64,000 nt of DNA from assembly GCF_017743735.1 (NCBI RefSeq), contig NZ_JAGHRO010000011.1, positions 1 to 64,000 on the forward strand, written 5' to 3'. A program made the translations under genes and the position numbers. How positions within the stretch are numbered: the first letter of the stretch is position 1; each line of letters begins with the position of its first letter. This document shows positions 1-7,994 of this stretch, in pieces. The notes under the pieces were generated by a model. That model did no database searches. It saw only the letters and a program-made list of their open reading frames with translations, and was not told the DNA's origin. The stretch is from Shimia sp. R9_2 (GTDB lineage: Bacteria > Pseudomonadota > Alphaproteobacteria > Rhodobacterales > Rhodobacteraceae).

Positions 1-68
1 CCGGCAAGCACCTCAACCTGTCGTAACTTCGTGACAATTTCCTCGGGCTTGTGTCGCTTGTTTCCCAT
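1..68 (-). CDS. IS3-family transposase OrfA, N-terminal fragment at window edge
   Basis: The minus strand from 68 encodes MGNKRHKPEEIVTKLRQVEV and then runs off the window. This is the characteristic start of the IS3-family OrfA protein, whose N-terminal helix-turn-helix binds the element's ends. In this family OrfA and OrfB are joined by programmed frameshifting to make the DDE transposase. GGAGG stands seven bases before the ATG. Only 22 codons are visible, so whether the element is intact and active cannot be judged. The short visible part matches the family very well. Confidence 0.8.
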   Translation of the reverse strand, partial: MGNKRHKPEEIVTKLRQVEVLA

Positions 69-125
69 CGTGAATCCTCCGTTTTCCTAAACATAGCGGC
101 GGACCACTTCAGTGGGGGAGGATCA
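1..125 (-). mobile_element. IS3-family insertion sequence, one end only
   Basis: The first 125 bases read, on the minus strand, as one end of an IS3-family element. They hold a terminal sequence beginning TGATCCTCCCCC at 125, then a GGAGG ribosome-binding site, then the start of the transposase OrfA gene at 68. The rest of the element lies outside the window. The reading frame of the neighbouring oxidoreductase begins abruptly at 126, which places the insertion junction there. The exact tip of the inverted repeat and any target duplication cannot be confirmed without the other end. Confidence 0.82.
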
Positions 126-728
126 GTGCCAAATACGCAGATGTCCCGCGCGTTGCGGCTGGATCACGATTATGATCAGACGCAGCGGTGTTTTCTTCCT
201 AAGGTGAATGCAATGGGGGTGTCATCTCATCCGAGCATCAGCATCGCCGGAGACGGTGCCGGGATTGGCGGCGCGAAGGTTGCGGCCCTGTCTGGTGAAA
301 TTGCCGCATTTGGCGCCGCGCAGACTTTGGGGCTGGTTTCCGATGCAGAGGCGCTTTCCGCGCCATTGCAGAAAAAACGCGCCAAGAAGTTGGCAGTGCG
401 GCCGTTTCTGGATCGCGCCTACCCCCCGTTTGAACAGTGCCTGTGGCCCGCGAATGACACCATCATATGCCGTTGCGAAGAGGTGACCGCCGGAGATATC
501 CGCCGTTTCGCTGAGTTGGGCTGTAAAGGGCCCAATCAAGCCAAAGCCTTTAGGCGGTCTGGCATGGGGCCTTGTCAGGGACGGTTCTGCGGGCTGACCG
601 TGACAGAGATTCTCGCGCAGGAAACAGGGCAGACACAGATCGAAACCGGAGCCCTGCGCATTCGGTCACCGCTTAAGCCTGTGACATTGGGAGAGCTCGC
701 GGCCTATAGCCCGGATCAGGAAAACTAA
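126..728 (+). pseudogene. BFD-type FAD oxidoreductase (opine oxidase subunit A-like), 5' end lost to IS
   Basis: About 200 C-terminal residues remain of a FAD-dependent oxidoreductase that is normally about 450 residues long. The visible part has the FAD-contacting stretch ISIAGDGAGIGGAKVAALSG and a C-terminal [2Fe-2S] BFD-like domain with four cysteines (CRC near residue 140 of the open frame, and CQGRFC near 175-180). The same architecture occurs in octopine/nopaline oxidase subunit A, HcnB and hydroxyproline dehydrogenase subunits. The N-terminal dinucleotide-binding half is absent because the IS3 end abuts the gene at 126. The convergent amino-acid permease genes fit an opine or amino acid oxidation locus. 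No native start is present, so the product is almost certainly nonfunctional. Confidence 0.78.
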
Positions 729-995
729 CGAAGAGCAATCGTCGCCTAACGGATGCGGGTCGGTCTTGGAGTTGAGATGAGGGCGTGTAGGGCAGAACAG
801 TGGGCGCAAGTAGGTGGGAAGCTGCCAAAAACTTGCGCCCGTGTCCTAAGTTTTCACGTATGGTTGTGAAAACGTCCGGCGTCGTGTCTTCCGTGAGTGT
901 GACCCGACCGGGTTTTGAGCCAACGTCGTAGTCGTCTCTTTCCACCGCATTTATGGTGGTTGTGAGAGCGCCGCTTCACATGGCGCTCCATGTGT

Positions 996-1679
996 TTAGC
1001 GCACCAGATATGCCAGATAACGCCGTTCTGCCTGTTTGAAGACTCGATCCACCAGGAATACAATCGCGAGATAGAGAACCGCCGCCACGAGCAGACCTTC
1101 ATAGGCGAGGTAATACATGCCGTTCAGGGTCCGGCCGGCACCGAGGATATCGGTGATGGTGATTGTTGAGGCGATGACGCTAGCATGCAGCAAGAAGATC
1201 ACCTCATTGGAGTAGGCGGGCAGGGCGCGGCGCAGCGCGCTTGGGATGATGATCCGGCGGGTCACCTTGGCGCGGGTCATGCCGATGGCCTGTGCCGCTT
1301 CGATTTCTCCCTGCGGGATCGCCAGGATGGCGCCGCGGATCATTTCACAGACATAGGCCGCGCTGTTCAGAGAGAAGGCAAGCACAGCACAGATTTCGGG
1401 GCGTTTGAGGGCAACCCAGAAGATAGATTCACGTACCGCCTCAAACTGCGACACTCCGTAATAGAGAAGGTACAGCTGCACCAAGAGCGGCGTGCCGCGA
1501 AACGCATAGCTGTAGGTGGCGGCGGCACGGCCGAGATAGGGAATTTTATAGGCCTGAAACAAAGCCAGAGGGATCGCCAGCACTGCGCCGATCAGCAGCG
1601 AAGAGCCAATCAACCAGATTGTTGTCCAGACACCTTCCAGAAAAAGGCCGCGATGTTCCCAGATCAGATCGTATTCCAT
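996..1679 (-). CDS. Polar amino acid/opine ABC transporter permease (HisM/OccM type)
   Basis: This 227-residue inner-membrane protein has about five hydrophobic segments and belongs to the HisM/ArtM/OccM permease family, which imports basic amino acids and opines. The family EAA loop is clear at about residues 145-165 (IPQGEIEAAQAIGM), and the FRGTPLLVQL stretch is also typical. It starts 10 bases after the stop of the truncated HisQ-like permease, so the two formed one operon. The usual binding protein and ATPase genes are not visible. The partner permease is truncated and the convergent oxidase is cut by an IS, so this intact-looking frame is probably a relic without a working transporter. 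Confidence 0.85.
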   Translation of the reverse strand: MEYDLIWEHRGLFLEGVWTTIWLIGSSLLIGAVLAIPLALFQAYKIPYLGRAAATYSYAFRGTPLLVQLYLLYYGVSQFEAVRESIFWVALKRPEICAVLAFSLNSAAYVCEMIRGAILAIPQGEIEAAQAIGMTRAKVTRRIIIPSALRRALPAYSNEVIFLLHASVIASTITITDILGAGRTLNGMYYLAYEGLLVAAVLYLAIVFLVDRVFKQAERRYLAYLVR

Positions 1680-1689
1680 CGCTTGCCCC

Positions 1690-1998
1690 TCATTTCAGCG
1701 CGTAGCGCTTGCCAAGCACGCGCAAGCCGACATCGGAAATCATGGTCAACCCCAGATAGATGCAAAACGCCATGAGGAGGAACAGGAACGGCTCCTGCGA
1801 AGTACGTCCAGCCTGATGGGCGTTGTACATGATGTCGTGGAGCCCAAGGATTGAGGCGAGTGCGGTTGTTTTCAGAAGCACCAGCCAGTTGTTGGTGAAG
1901 CTTGGCAGAGCCAAGGGAACGATCTGCGGCCACACGATCCGGATCATGTAGGTGCGTGGGGTCATGCCGATGGCTTTGGCGGCTTCGATTTGGCCTAG
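1690..1998 (-). pseudogene. Amino acid ABC permease (HisQ/OccQ type), 5'-truncated
   Basis: The C-terminal third of a HisQ-type permease is preserved: the EAA loop (SIPLGQIEAAKAIGM), the conserved LPSFTNNWLVLLKTTALASI stretch and two further membrane segments. Family members are about 220-240 residues; only about 100 are recognisable. The frame stays open upstream of roughly 1998, but that sequence no longer resembles a permease and lacks the expected N-terminal membrane helices, so a deletion or insertion breakpoint lies there. An internal ATG at 1965 could be called as a 91-residue gene, but that product would lack most of the membrane domain. I treat it as a remnant. Confidence 0.75.
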
Positions 1999-2346
1999 TG
2001 GGATGGACAGGAACCGCGTTAAACGGGAGCTATAACGCGACGGCCATAGCGAATAGATGGCGAGACATAGTGGCTCCAGTGAAGCGAAATTCTTCCCAAC
2101 AGGGAATGCTTAGAATACAGAAGTGCGCCTTCACATTTGCATTAGTCGATGTGCGCACGACATCTAGGTCATTTAGAAGCTTTCCAAGGGGGACATCTCA
2201 GCCCGAGTATTGAAGCTCCGAAGTGTCCGTCAGTGCGGACATTTAGCGGCCCCAGTTTTGAAGCGATCATACGTTAGATTAATGGTCAGCCATCGCGCCA
2301 AGCTTGCGCTGCTGGTTCCTTCAATTCCAGAAAATGTGCCGCTTTA
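1999..2346. other. Degenerate intergenic segment, no gene seen
   Basis: These 348 bases lie between the truncated permease and the 3' end of the AAA+ regulator. Short open frames exist, but none resembles a known protein or has a convincing ribosome-binding site. The position next to a broken gene suggests scar sequence from a deletion or an old mobile element. No inverted repeats that would prove an insertion sequence were found. Confidence 0.5.
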
Positions 2347-4062
2347 TCAGGTCTGCAGGCCATGTTTTTTTATTTTGTTGTAGAGCGTGCGTGTGGTGAT
2401 GCCGAGCTCTGCGGCGGTCTGGGCGCGGCGGAAACCGTTGCGGGCCAGGGCTTCGGCGATCCATTCCTTTTCGGATTTGGCGGTTGCGGGGAGCTTTGGC
2501 TCTTCGGGTATGGTTTGGGGCGTTTGCGGCTTGCTGCGCAGGAACTCGACCGCGCGCAGGTCGATGGTGCCGCCATTTGCATTTCGGATGGCGCGGTGCA
2601 CGGCAAAGCCGAGTTCGCGCACATTGCCGGGCCACGGATGCTCTAAAAACGCCCGCAAGGCAGCGTTTGAGAATTTTGGTTCCATGCCGGTCTGTTTACG
2701 TCCCAGATGCAGGGCGAGCTCAGGGATGTCATCCACCCGCTCTCGCAGCGGGGGCAGGATGACTTCGTGACCGGAGAGGCGATAAAACAGATCGCGGCGA
2801 AATGCGCCAGTCTCAGCGATCTCGTCAAGCTGTTCGCAGGTGGTGGAAATTATCCGGGCCGACACTTCGCGGAGTGTGTGATCGCCGACGCGTTGCACGA
2901 CCCTTTCGTCCGCGAATTTCATGAGCTTGCCCTGATGGTCCAAGGCCAGGGCTGAGACTTCGTCAAGGATCACCGTGCTGCCCGCCGCCTGTTCAAGCGC
3001 GCCTCGCTGGCTGCCGCTGCTGCCGCCGCCGCGTCCCAACAGATAGGTTGCGCCATCTTCTGATGTCAGGGCAGGACAGTCGACCACAACCGGCTGCCGC
3101 CGCGCGGTGAGGCCGCTTTCATGAAGGTGCAGTGCGGCGCGGCTTTTGCCTGTGCCGGTTTCTCCGACGAGCAGAACGGGGATATCCGCGTGGGCAAGGT
3201 CATTAAGATCAGCGCGGATGTGTTGCATGGCATGGGATGAGCCTACGAGGTCGTGACCGGAGCTTTCTGAGCTAGAGGAGCTGCGCGCCAGCGCGGGGAT
3301 GGCAGTGAAGCCGCGCGTCACTTCGTTCAGGGTTTGCTCGACAGGCAAGCGGTCCAGCGTGGAGCCGGCCACAAAGCCTTCGACCCTGCAGATGCGCGTG
3401 ACGGCCAGGGCCTCTTCGGGAGAGGTGATTGGGCCGCCGTGGCAGAGCTTGTCGACGGTGGCGGGCACACCTTCCAGCACCCGATCAATCAGCCGGGCGG
3501 CCGTGTCCAAGGTCAAATGGGTGCCGACCCCGGTCGCGCCGCTGGTAAAGCCGACATTCACGCAGATCGCCGTGGCGCCCGCATCAACCATCCTGCGCGC
3601 CTGTTGGTTCGTGCGTACATATGCAAAAGAGGTCAGCCCGGCCTTGGAGGCGAGGCGCACGAGGTCAAGCTCACGCGCAAAGCCCAAACCTTCTTGCTCC
3701 AGAACTTCGGAAATACGCCCGTCAAGCAGGGTTGTGGAGGGAAAATTGCAGATGCCGGAAAAGCCCAGATCGCGGGTGCGGCTGATCAGGTTTTCGATAT
3801 CGAGAGTCGGGTCGCTGACGGAGTATCCGGCCGTCAACGGAGCATCGCAGCGGCCGAGCATTTCACGTTCGGCAAATTCGATCACCCAATCATTTGCAGA
3901 GCGGACCGGCAGGAAGCTGGTCAGTGATGATGCGCCTTGCACCCTGAACCGGCCTGCGTTGAGCGCAAGCAAGTAATCCGCGCCGGCTTTGTCCGCGGCT
4001 TTTGCCGTCAGGCCCGAGCCGACAACGGCTGCAAAAAGGAAGGGTTTTTCGGATGTGCTCAT
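2347..4062 (-). CDS. AAA+/Fis transcriptional regulator with PEP-hydrolase-family TIM-barrel sensor domain
   Basis: This 571-residue cytoplasmic regulator has three parts. Residues 1-250 are a TIM barrel of the phosphoenolpyruvate-hydrolase-like family (PF09370 type; CNFPST near 105, CHGG at 207-210), clearly paralogous to the protein encoded at 10707-11567. Residues 270-500 are an AAA+ domain with Walker A GETGTGKS at 300-307, Walker B VILDE at 364-368 and the arginine region ETGAFRRDLFYRLS. Residues 545-568 are a Fis-type helix-turn-helix. The sigma-54-contacting GAFTGA motif is not present: residues 342-352 read LGRGGGSSGSQ. This resembles TyrR and Rhodobacter NtrC, which work with sigma-70 promoters. 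It is translationally coupled to the gene upstream and divergent from the Liv operon, which it probably controls in response to a substrate-like ligand. Confidence 0.88.
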   Translation of the reverse strand: MSTSEKPFLFAAVVGSGLTAKAADKAGADYLLALNAGRFRVQGASSLTSFLPVRSANDWVIEFAEREMLGRCDAPLTAGYSVSDPTLDIENLISRTRDLGFSGICNFPSTTLLDGRISEVLEQEGLGFARELDLVRLASKAGLTSFAYVRTNQQARRMVDAGATAICVNVGFTSGATGVGTHLTLDTAARLIDRVLEGVPATVDKLCHGGPITSPEEALAVTRICRVEGFVAGSTLDRLPVEQTLNEVTRGFTAIPALARSSSSSESSGHDLVGSSHAMQHIRADLNDLAHADIPVLLVGETGTGKSRAALHLHESGLTARRQPVVVDCPALTSEDGATYLLGRGGGSSGSQRGALEQAAGSTVILDEVSALALDHQGKLMKFADERVVQRVGDHTLREVSARIISTTCEQLDEIAETGAFRRDLFYRLSGHEVILPPLRERVDDIPELALHLGRKQTGMEPKFSNAALRAFLEHPWPGNVRELGFAVHRAIRNANGGTIDLRAVEFLRSKPQTPQTIPEEPKLPATAKSEKEWIAEALARNGFRRAQTAAELGITTRTLYNKIKKHGLQT

Positions 4063-4700
4063 GGCGCGTCCCCAAACCAGATCACCCCGTCAGCGGTCAA
4101 CGTGCTGAGTGGCAATGACCTTTCGTGCCATGCGGATGTGTAGACCAACACCTCGACCGTTTCGGCCTCAGATTTGAGCGCGTTGATCAACCTTTGCAGA
4201 GATCCGAGCACCATGTCTGGCGCGATGCCACCTTCTGAGACCAGCAATCCCGGGTGTAGCACCAACCGCTTGATACCGGCCTGCATGGCTGCACGCGCCT
4301 GTTGCAAGGACAGAAAGAACGCCATCGCACCCAACCCCGCGCGCTGCGCTGAAGCGAGGACGTCATATTCAAACTCCGGCGTGGCGGGGATTGTCGCCAT
4401 TGTCTCTTTTAGGATGCCTTCCAAAAGGATCGAGGAGGGCCAGTTTGCCACGCCTCTATACCCCAGCTCTTTGAGGCGTGAGAAGAAGGCGGAGGTGGAG
4501 CCAAACGGATCGCTGGCCAGTATCGACGCCCAGTCGCCCTGGTTTGCCGTTTCGCGCAGCGCCCGGTTGTGATCCATGCGCGGCATCACAAAAGACAGAT
4601 CCGCCTGACGGGGTGTCAGGCCATCAAGCGCAGGGCAATAGATGCGGCTTCGCGGGACAGGTGCTGTGGCGCAATGTCCGGTCAGAGTCAGTTTCTGCAT
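4059..4700 (-). CDS. Short, divergent PEP-hydrolase-family TIM-barrel homologue
   Basis: The 213-residue protein matches the later part of the TIM barrel found in the neighbouring regulator and in the enzyme-like gene at 10707. ELGYRGVANWPSSILLEGIL aligns with the segment containing [16 protein letters not shown] of that protein. The N-terminal strands are shortened and the CHGG motif is missing, so a complete active site is unlikely. The stop overlaps the regulator start in an ATGA arrangement, implying translational coupling. A role as a ligand-binding partner or decoy for the regulator is inference. It could also be an eroding gene, but the intact frame and coupling argue for function. Confidence 0.7.
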   Translation of the reverse strand: MQKLTLTGHCATAPVPRSRIYCPALDGLTPRQADLSFVMPRMDHNRALRETANQGDWASILASDPFGSTSAFFSRLKELGYRGVANWPSSILLEGILKETMATIPATPEFEYDVLASAQRAGLGAMAFFLSLQQARAAMQAGIKRLVLHPGLLVSEGGIAPDMVLGSLQRLINALKSEAETVEVLVYTSAWHERSLPLSTLTADGVIWFGDAP

Positions 4701-4737
4701 TCCGATTTGTAGGAAGAAACAGGTCGTAATTGGAAGT

Positions 4738-4756
4738 AATTTCTGAAAATTTCTGA
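4738..4756 (+). promoter_or_regulatory. Direct repeat in divergent control region
   Basis: AATTTCTGA occurs twice, at 4738-4746 and 4748-4756, offset by exactly 10 bases, about one helical turn. It sits in the 188-base AT-rich gap between the divergent TIM-barrel/regulator operon and livH. Such phasing is common for dimer-binding regulator sites, so the AAA+/Fis protein is a candidate binder. I looked for a sigma-54 type -24/-12 element (TGGCAC-N5-TTGC) in this gap on both strands and found no good match. Confidence 0.4.
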
Positions 4757-4888
4757 TTTTTGCAGAGAGCGGCTCCTCGATACCTCTGTAAGATACTGAA
4801 AATAAAAGATTAATTTTTCGCGTGACAATTCATCGAGATCTGCGCCCTTGCAGAAAATTCCGGCATGGTCTTCGGCAACGGAGGACTC

Positions 4889-5755
4889 ATGACACTTTTT
4901 CTTATTGTCACCTTGAACGGTTTGACGCTGGCAGCGCTCTACTTTCTCGCAGCCAGCGGTTTTAGCCTCATCTTCGGTCTGATGCGGACCGTGAATATGG
5001 CGCATGGCGCGCTTTTGCTGTTGGGCGGTTATGTCGGGTATAGCGTTGTTGACCTCACCGGTTCCTGGGCGCTTGGCGTCATGGGCGGTGGTGTTGCGGC
5101 GGCCTTAGCAGGGGCGCTGGTTCAGTTCGGCGTTCTGGGCTGGATGCAGGGCGATGAGCTGCGCCAGACGCTGGCTTCCATTGCGATTTCGATCATCATG
5201 GCGGACCTGATGCTGTGGTATTGGGGCGGCATCACGTATCAGGTTGAGCTGCCGGAGGCGCTGGCGGGTGGTCAGCGTTTGCCGGTCCTTGGCGTGGGTT
5301 ATGCCAACATCCGGCTGGCGCTGATGGGCTTTGCCTTGGTGGCGGGCATTGCGCTGTGGCTCTTGATCCAAAAGACCCGATTTGGCGCTGTGATCCGCGC
5401 CGGCGTGGATGACCAAGACATGCTGCGGGCGCTTGGTTATCCGATCAATCGCATCTTTGTTCTGGTCTTTGCTCTTGGTGGTTTGCTGGCTGGCATGGCG
5501 GGCGTGGTTGCGGCGAGTGCGTTGTCGATTGCACCGGGCACGGATCTGCAATTCCTGCTGTCGTCGCTTGTTGTGGTGATCGTGGGCGGCATGGGCTCAA
5601 TCGGTGGTGCGGCGCTTGGGGCGCTTTTGGTGGGGCTCGCCGAGCAATACGGGCTCGCCTATGCGCCGACCTATGGTGTCGTTTTCACCTTCGCAATCAT
5701 GGTGCTGGTTCTCGCGGTGCGCCCGCAGGGGCTGCTTGGAAAGGCTGAACAATAA
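4889..5755 (+). CDS. livH: Branched-chain amino acid-type ABC transporter permease LivH
   Basis: This 288-residue inner-membrane permease has about eight hydrophobic helices and belongs to the LivH family of the HAAT ABC importers. The family signature GLMRTVNMAHGALLLLGGYV lies near residues 30-50, and the coupling region VDDQDMLRALGYPINRIFVL near 175-195. The ATG at 4889 is preferred over an in-frame ATG at 4865 because GGAGG lies four bases before it. It is the first gene of an eight-gene operon and overlaps livM by one base. Leucine transport is not implied: the downstream enzymes suggest an unusual, perhaps carboxylated, substrate. Confidence 0.92.
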   Translation: MTLFLIVTLNGLTLAALYFLAASGFSLIFGLMRTVNMAHGALLLLGGYVGYSVVDLTGSWALGVMGGGVAAALAGALVQFGVLGWMQGDELRQTLASIAISIIMADLMLWYWGGITYQVELPEALAGGQRLPVLGVGYANIRLALMGFALVAGIALWLLIQKTRFGAVIRAGVDDQDMLRALGYPINRIFVLVFALGGLLAGMAGVVAASALSIAPGTDLQFLLSSLVVVIVGGMGSIGGAALGALLVGLAEQYGLAYAPTYGVVFTFAIMVLVLAVRPQGLLGKAEQ

Positions 5756-6729
5756 TGAAACACGCTGCAATCCTAACCCCGCTTTTGCTCCTGCCTCTGA
5801 TGCTGAATGATTTCTGGCTGACCCAGGTTGCGACCCGCGCGCTGATCCTTGGAGTGATGGCACTGAGCCTGAGCTTTCTGGCCACATATCTTGGCGTTGT
5901 CTCCTTCGCGCAGGCCACGTTGGCCGGCGTGGCGGGATACACCATCGCCTATTTCGGGCCGAACACTGTGGGTGTGGGCACTGAGCTGACTTTCTGGCTG
6001 ACGGTGCCGCTGGCCTTGGTGCTAGCGACCCTTTCGGGCGCGATTGTTGGCCTGATCGCACGTCGGTCGCGCGGGATTTATGCCATCATGATCACATTGG
6101 CGATTGGCGTGGCTTTCTTCTACTTCACCCGCCAGAACTACACCTTCTTTAATGGCTGGACCGGTTTCTCGGGCGTGCGCGCTCCGATGATTGGCGACAT
6201 GAGCCTGCGTGATCCTCTGCCGCTTTATCTTCTCTCATTGGCAATTGCCGTGATTGCGCTGGTGCTGGTCAATAGCTTTGTCCGCTCGCCTCTGGGTCTG
6301 GCCATTCAGGCCGTGCGCGACGCGCCGGGGCGCGTGCTCGCTCTGGGCATTTCAGTCACCACACCGATCGTCGCAGCCTTTGCCTTCTCGGGTTTTCTGG
6401 CCGGGACCGGCGGCATTCTGAATGCCTGGTATCAGGAGCGCGTGTCGTCCTTTTCGGTCGGGCTGGGGTCCATCATCGACCTGCTAATCATCGCCGTGAT
6501 CGGTGGCCTGCGCCACCCCAGCGGGGCGTTTGTCGGAGCGGTGGTCTTTGTCCTACTCGACACCTTTGCCGTCGATCTGATTGACCGCGAACGCTTCAAT
6601 ACACTGATCGGCGCCGTTCTGTTGCTGATCGTGATCGCGGCGCCCAACGGGTTGCAGCAGCTTGTGACGGACTGGGGCACGCGCCTGCGCCCGACTCCGC
6701 CGCAGCCAGCACCCAAGACAACAAATTGA
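5755..6729 (+). CDS. livM: Branched-chain amino acid-type ABC transporter permease LivM
   Basis: The 324-residue second permease of the importer has about nine hydrophobic segments. The stretch VVSFAQATLAGVAGYTIAYF near residues 48-67 is the LivM counterpart of the LivH signature. The coupling helix region AVRDAPGRVLALGIS lies near 185-200. Its ATG shares the last base of the livH stop, so the two are translationally coupled, as expected for a LivHM heterodimer. The C-terminal tail after residue 305 is Pro/Thr-rich and variable. Confidence 0.92.
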   Translation: MKHAAILTPLLLLPLMLNDFWLTQVATRALILGVMALSLSFLATYLGVVSFAQATLAGVAGYTIAYFGPNTVGVGTELTFWLTVPLALVLATLSGAIVGLIARRSRGIYAIMITLAIGVAFFYFTRQNYTFFNGWTGFSGVRAPMIGDMSLRDPLPLYLLSLAIAVIALVLVNSFVRSPLGLAIQAVRDAPGRVLALGISVTTPIVAAFAFSGFLAGTGGILNAWYQERVSSFSVGLGSIIDLLIIAVIGGLRHPSGAFVGAVVFVLLDTFAVDLIDRERFNTLIGAVLLLIVIAAPNGLQQLVTDWGTRLRPTPPQPAPKTTN

Positions 6730-6755
6730 GCAAATCAAAAGGGAGGAACCTTAAC

Positions 6756-7994
6756 ATGAACAAGCTCAAACTCGCAGCATCGGTGCTCGCGCTCAGCGCG
6801 ATGGCCATGCCGGCCTCGGCCGCCGACATCAAAATCGGAGTGATCTCGATCCTTGAAGGCGCTTTTGCCGCGCTGGGTCAGGATGGCATCCGTGGCGCCG
6901 AATTGGCGGTAAAAGAAGTGGGCGGTGAAGTGGACGGCAAGTCCATAGAAGTGATCACCATGTCCTCGGATGCAAGCCCTGACAGCGCCGTGAACGCGGC
7001 CCGCAAGCTGATCGAGCAGGATGGCGTTGACATGATCGTGGGCCCACTCTCGGGATCCGAAGGTCTGGCGCTGCGCGATCTGTCCAAATCTTACCCCGCT
7101 GTGACCTTCCTCAACGGCTCTTCTGCCGCACAGGATACCACGCTGCGTGACAGCTCCGAAAACTTCTTCCGCTTTGGTGGCGATGGTGCCCAGTGGATGG
7201 TGGGTGTGGGCGACTACGCCTACAACGAAATGGGCTATGAAACGGTGGCCGTGATCGCCGAGGACTATTCCTTCCCCTACACGCAGGTTCTGGGCTTTAT
7301 GAGCGAGTACTGCAAAGCTGGTGGCAAGGTGCCTGAGAAGTTCTGGACCCCGATTGGGAACAAGGATTATTCCTCGGTTGTGTATTCGATCCCACAGGAT
7401 GTGGACGCGATTTTTGTCGCGCTTGGCGGTGCGGATGCGGTCAACTTCCTGACGCAGTACAGCCAGGCGGGAGGCGACAAGCCGATCATCGGCGGCTCAA
7501 TCACCATCGACCAGTCGATCCTTGACTCCAAGGGTCCGTTCAAGAAGCTGCTGGTTGGCGCGCCTGCGGGCACCCCGACGGTGAGCGACTATGACGGTGA
7601 GGAGTGGAAAGCTTTCACCGCCAGCTACACCGAAGCCTTTCCCGATGGCTTCTCGGCCCCGTCAATCTTTGCGCATCACTACTACATGAGCGCCAAGGCG
7701 GCGATGCTGGCGCTGGACGAGGTGGACGCGGATTTGTCGAGCGATCAGGAAGCGTTCCGCGCAGCTCTGACCGATCTGACCTTTGTCACCCCGACCGGCG
7801 GCACTATGCGTCTGGACGAAAACCGCAACGGCATCGTCGACAACTTTGTAACCGAAGTGTTTGAGCGTGAAGACGGCACTCTGGGCAACCGCGTGGTGAA
7901 AGTTGTGCGCGATGTGAACCAGCTGCTGGGGCAGGACAAAGAGACCTTCCTGGCCGCAGGTCCGGTGAGCCGGGACAATCCTTCGTGCCCGTAA
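6756..7994 (+). CDS. Periplasmic substrate-binding protein, LivK-like
   Basis: The 412-residue protein starts with a Sec signal peptide (MNKLKLAASVLALSAMAMPA then SA, cleavage predicted before ADIKIG). It has the two-lobed type I periplasmic-binding fold seen in LivK/LivJ, with family features such as KIGVISILEGAFAALGQDG and MIVGPLSGSEGLAL. GGGAGG nine bases before the ATG at 6756 decides the start over an upstream in-frame ATG at 6726. It lies between the permeases and ATPases of the operon and should deliver the substrate to LivHM. The ligand cannot be read from sequence. The following ATPase gene overlaps its end. Confidence 0.9.
   Translation: MNKLKLAASVLALSAMAMPASAADIKIGVISILEGAFAALGQDGIRGAELAVKEVGGEVDGKSIEVITMSSDASPDSAVNAARKLIEQDGVDMIVGPLSGSEGLALRDLSKSYPAVTFLNGSSAAQDTTLRDSSENFFRFGGDGAQWMVGVGDYAYNEMGYETVAVIAEDYSFPYTQVLGFMSEYCKAGGKVPEKFWTPIGNKDYSSVVYSIPQDVDAIFVALGGADAVNFLTQYSQAGGDKPIIGGSITIDQSILDSKGPFKKLLVGAPAGTPTVSDYDGEEWKAFTASYTEAFPDGFSAPSIFAHHYYMSAKAAMLALDEVDADLSSDQEAFRAALTDLTFVTPTGGTMRLDENRNGIVDNFVTEVFEREDGTLGNRVVKVVRDVNQLLGQDKETFLAAGPVSRDNPSCP

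Noticed and set aside
1690..1965. Intact 91-residue permease gene starting at an internal ATG
   Set aside because: Homology continues upstream of that ATG to about 1998 and the product would lack most membrane helices; treated as a truncated gene.
4701..4888. Sigma-54 promoter for livH
   Set aside because: Best candidates lack the invariant GG at -24; the divergent regulator also lacks GAFTGA.
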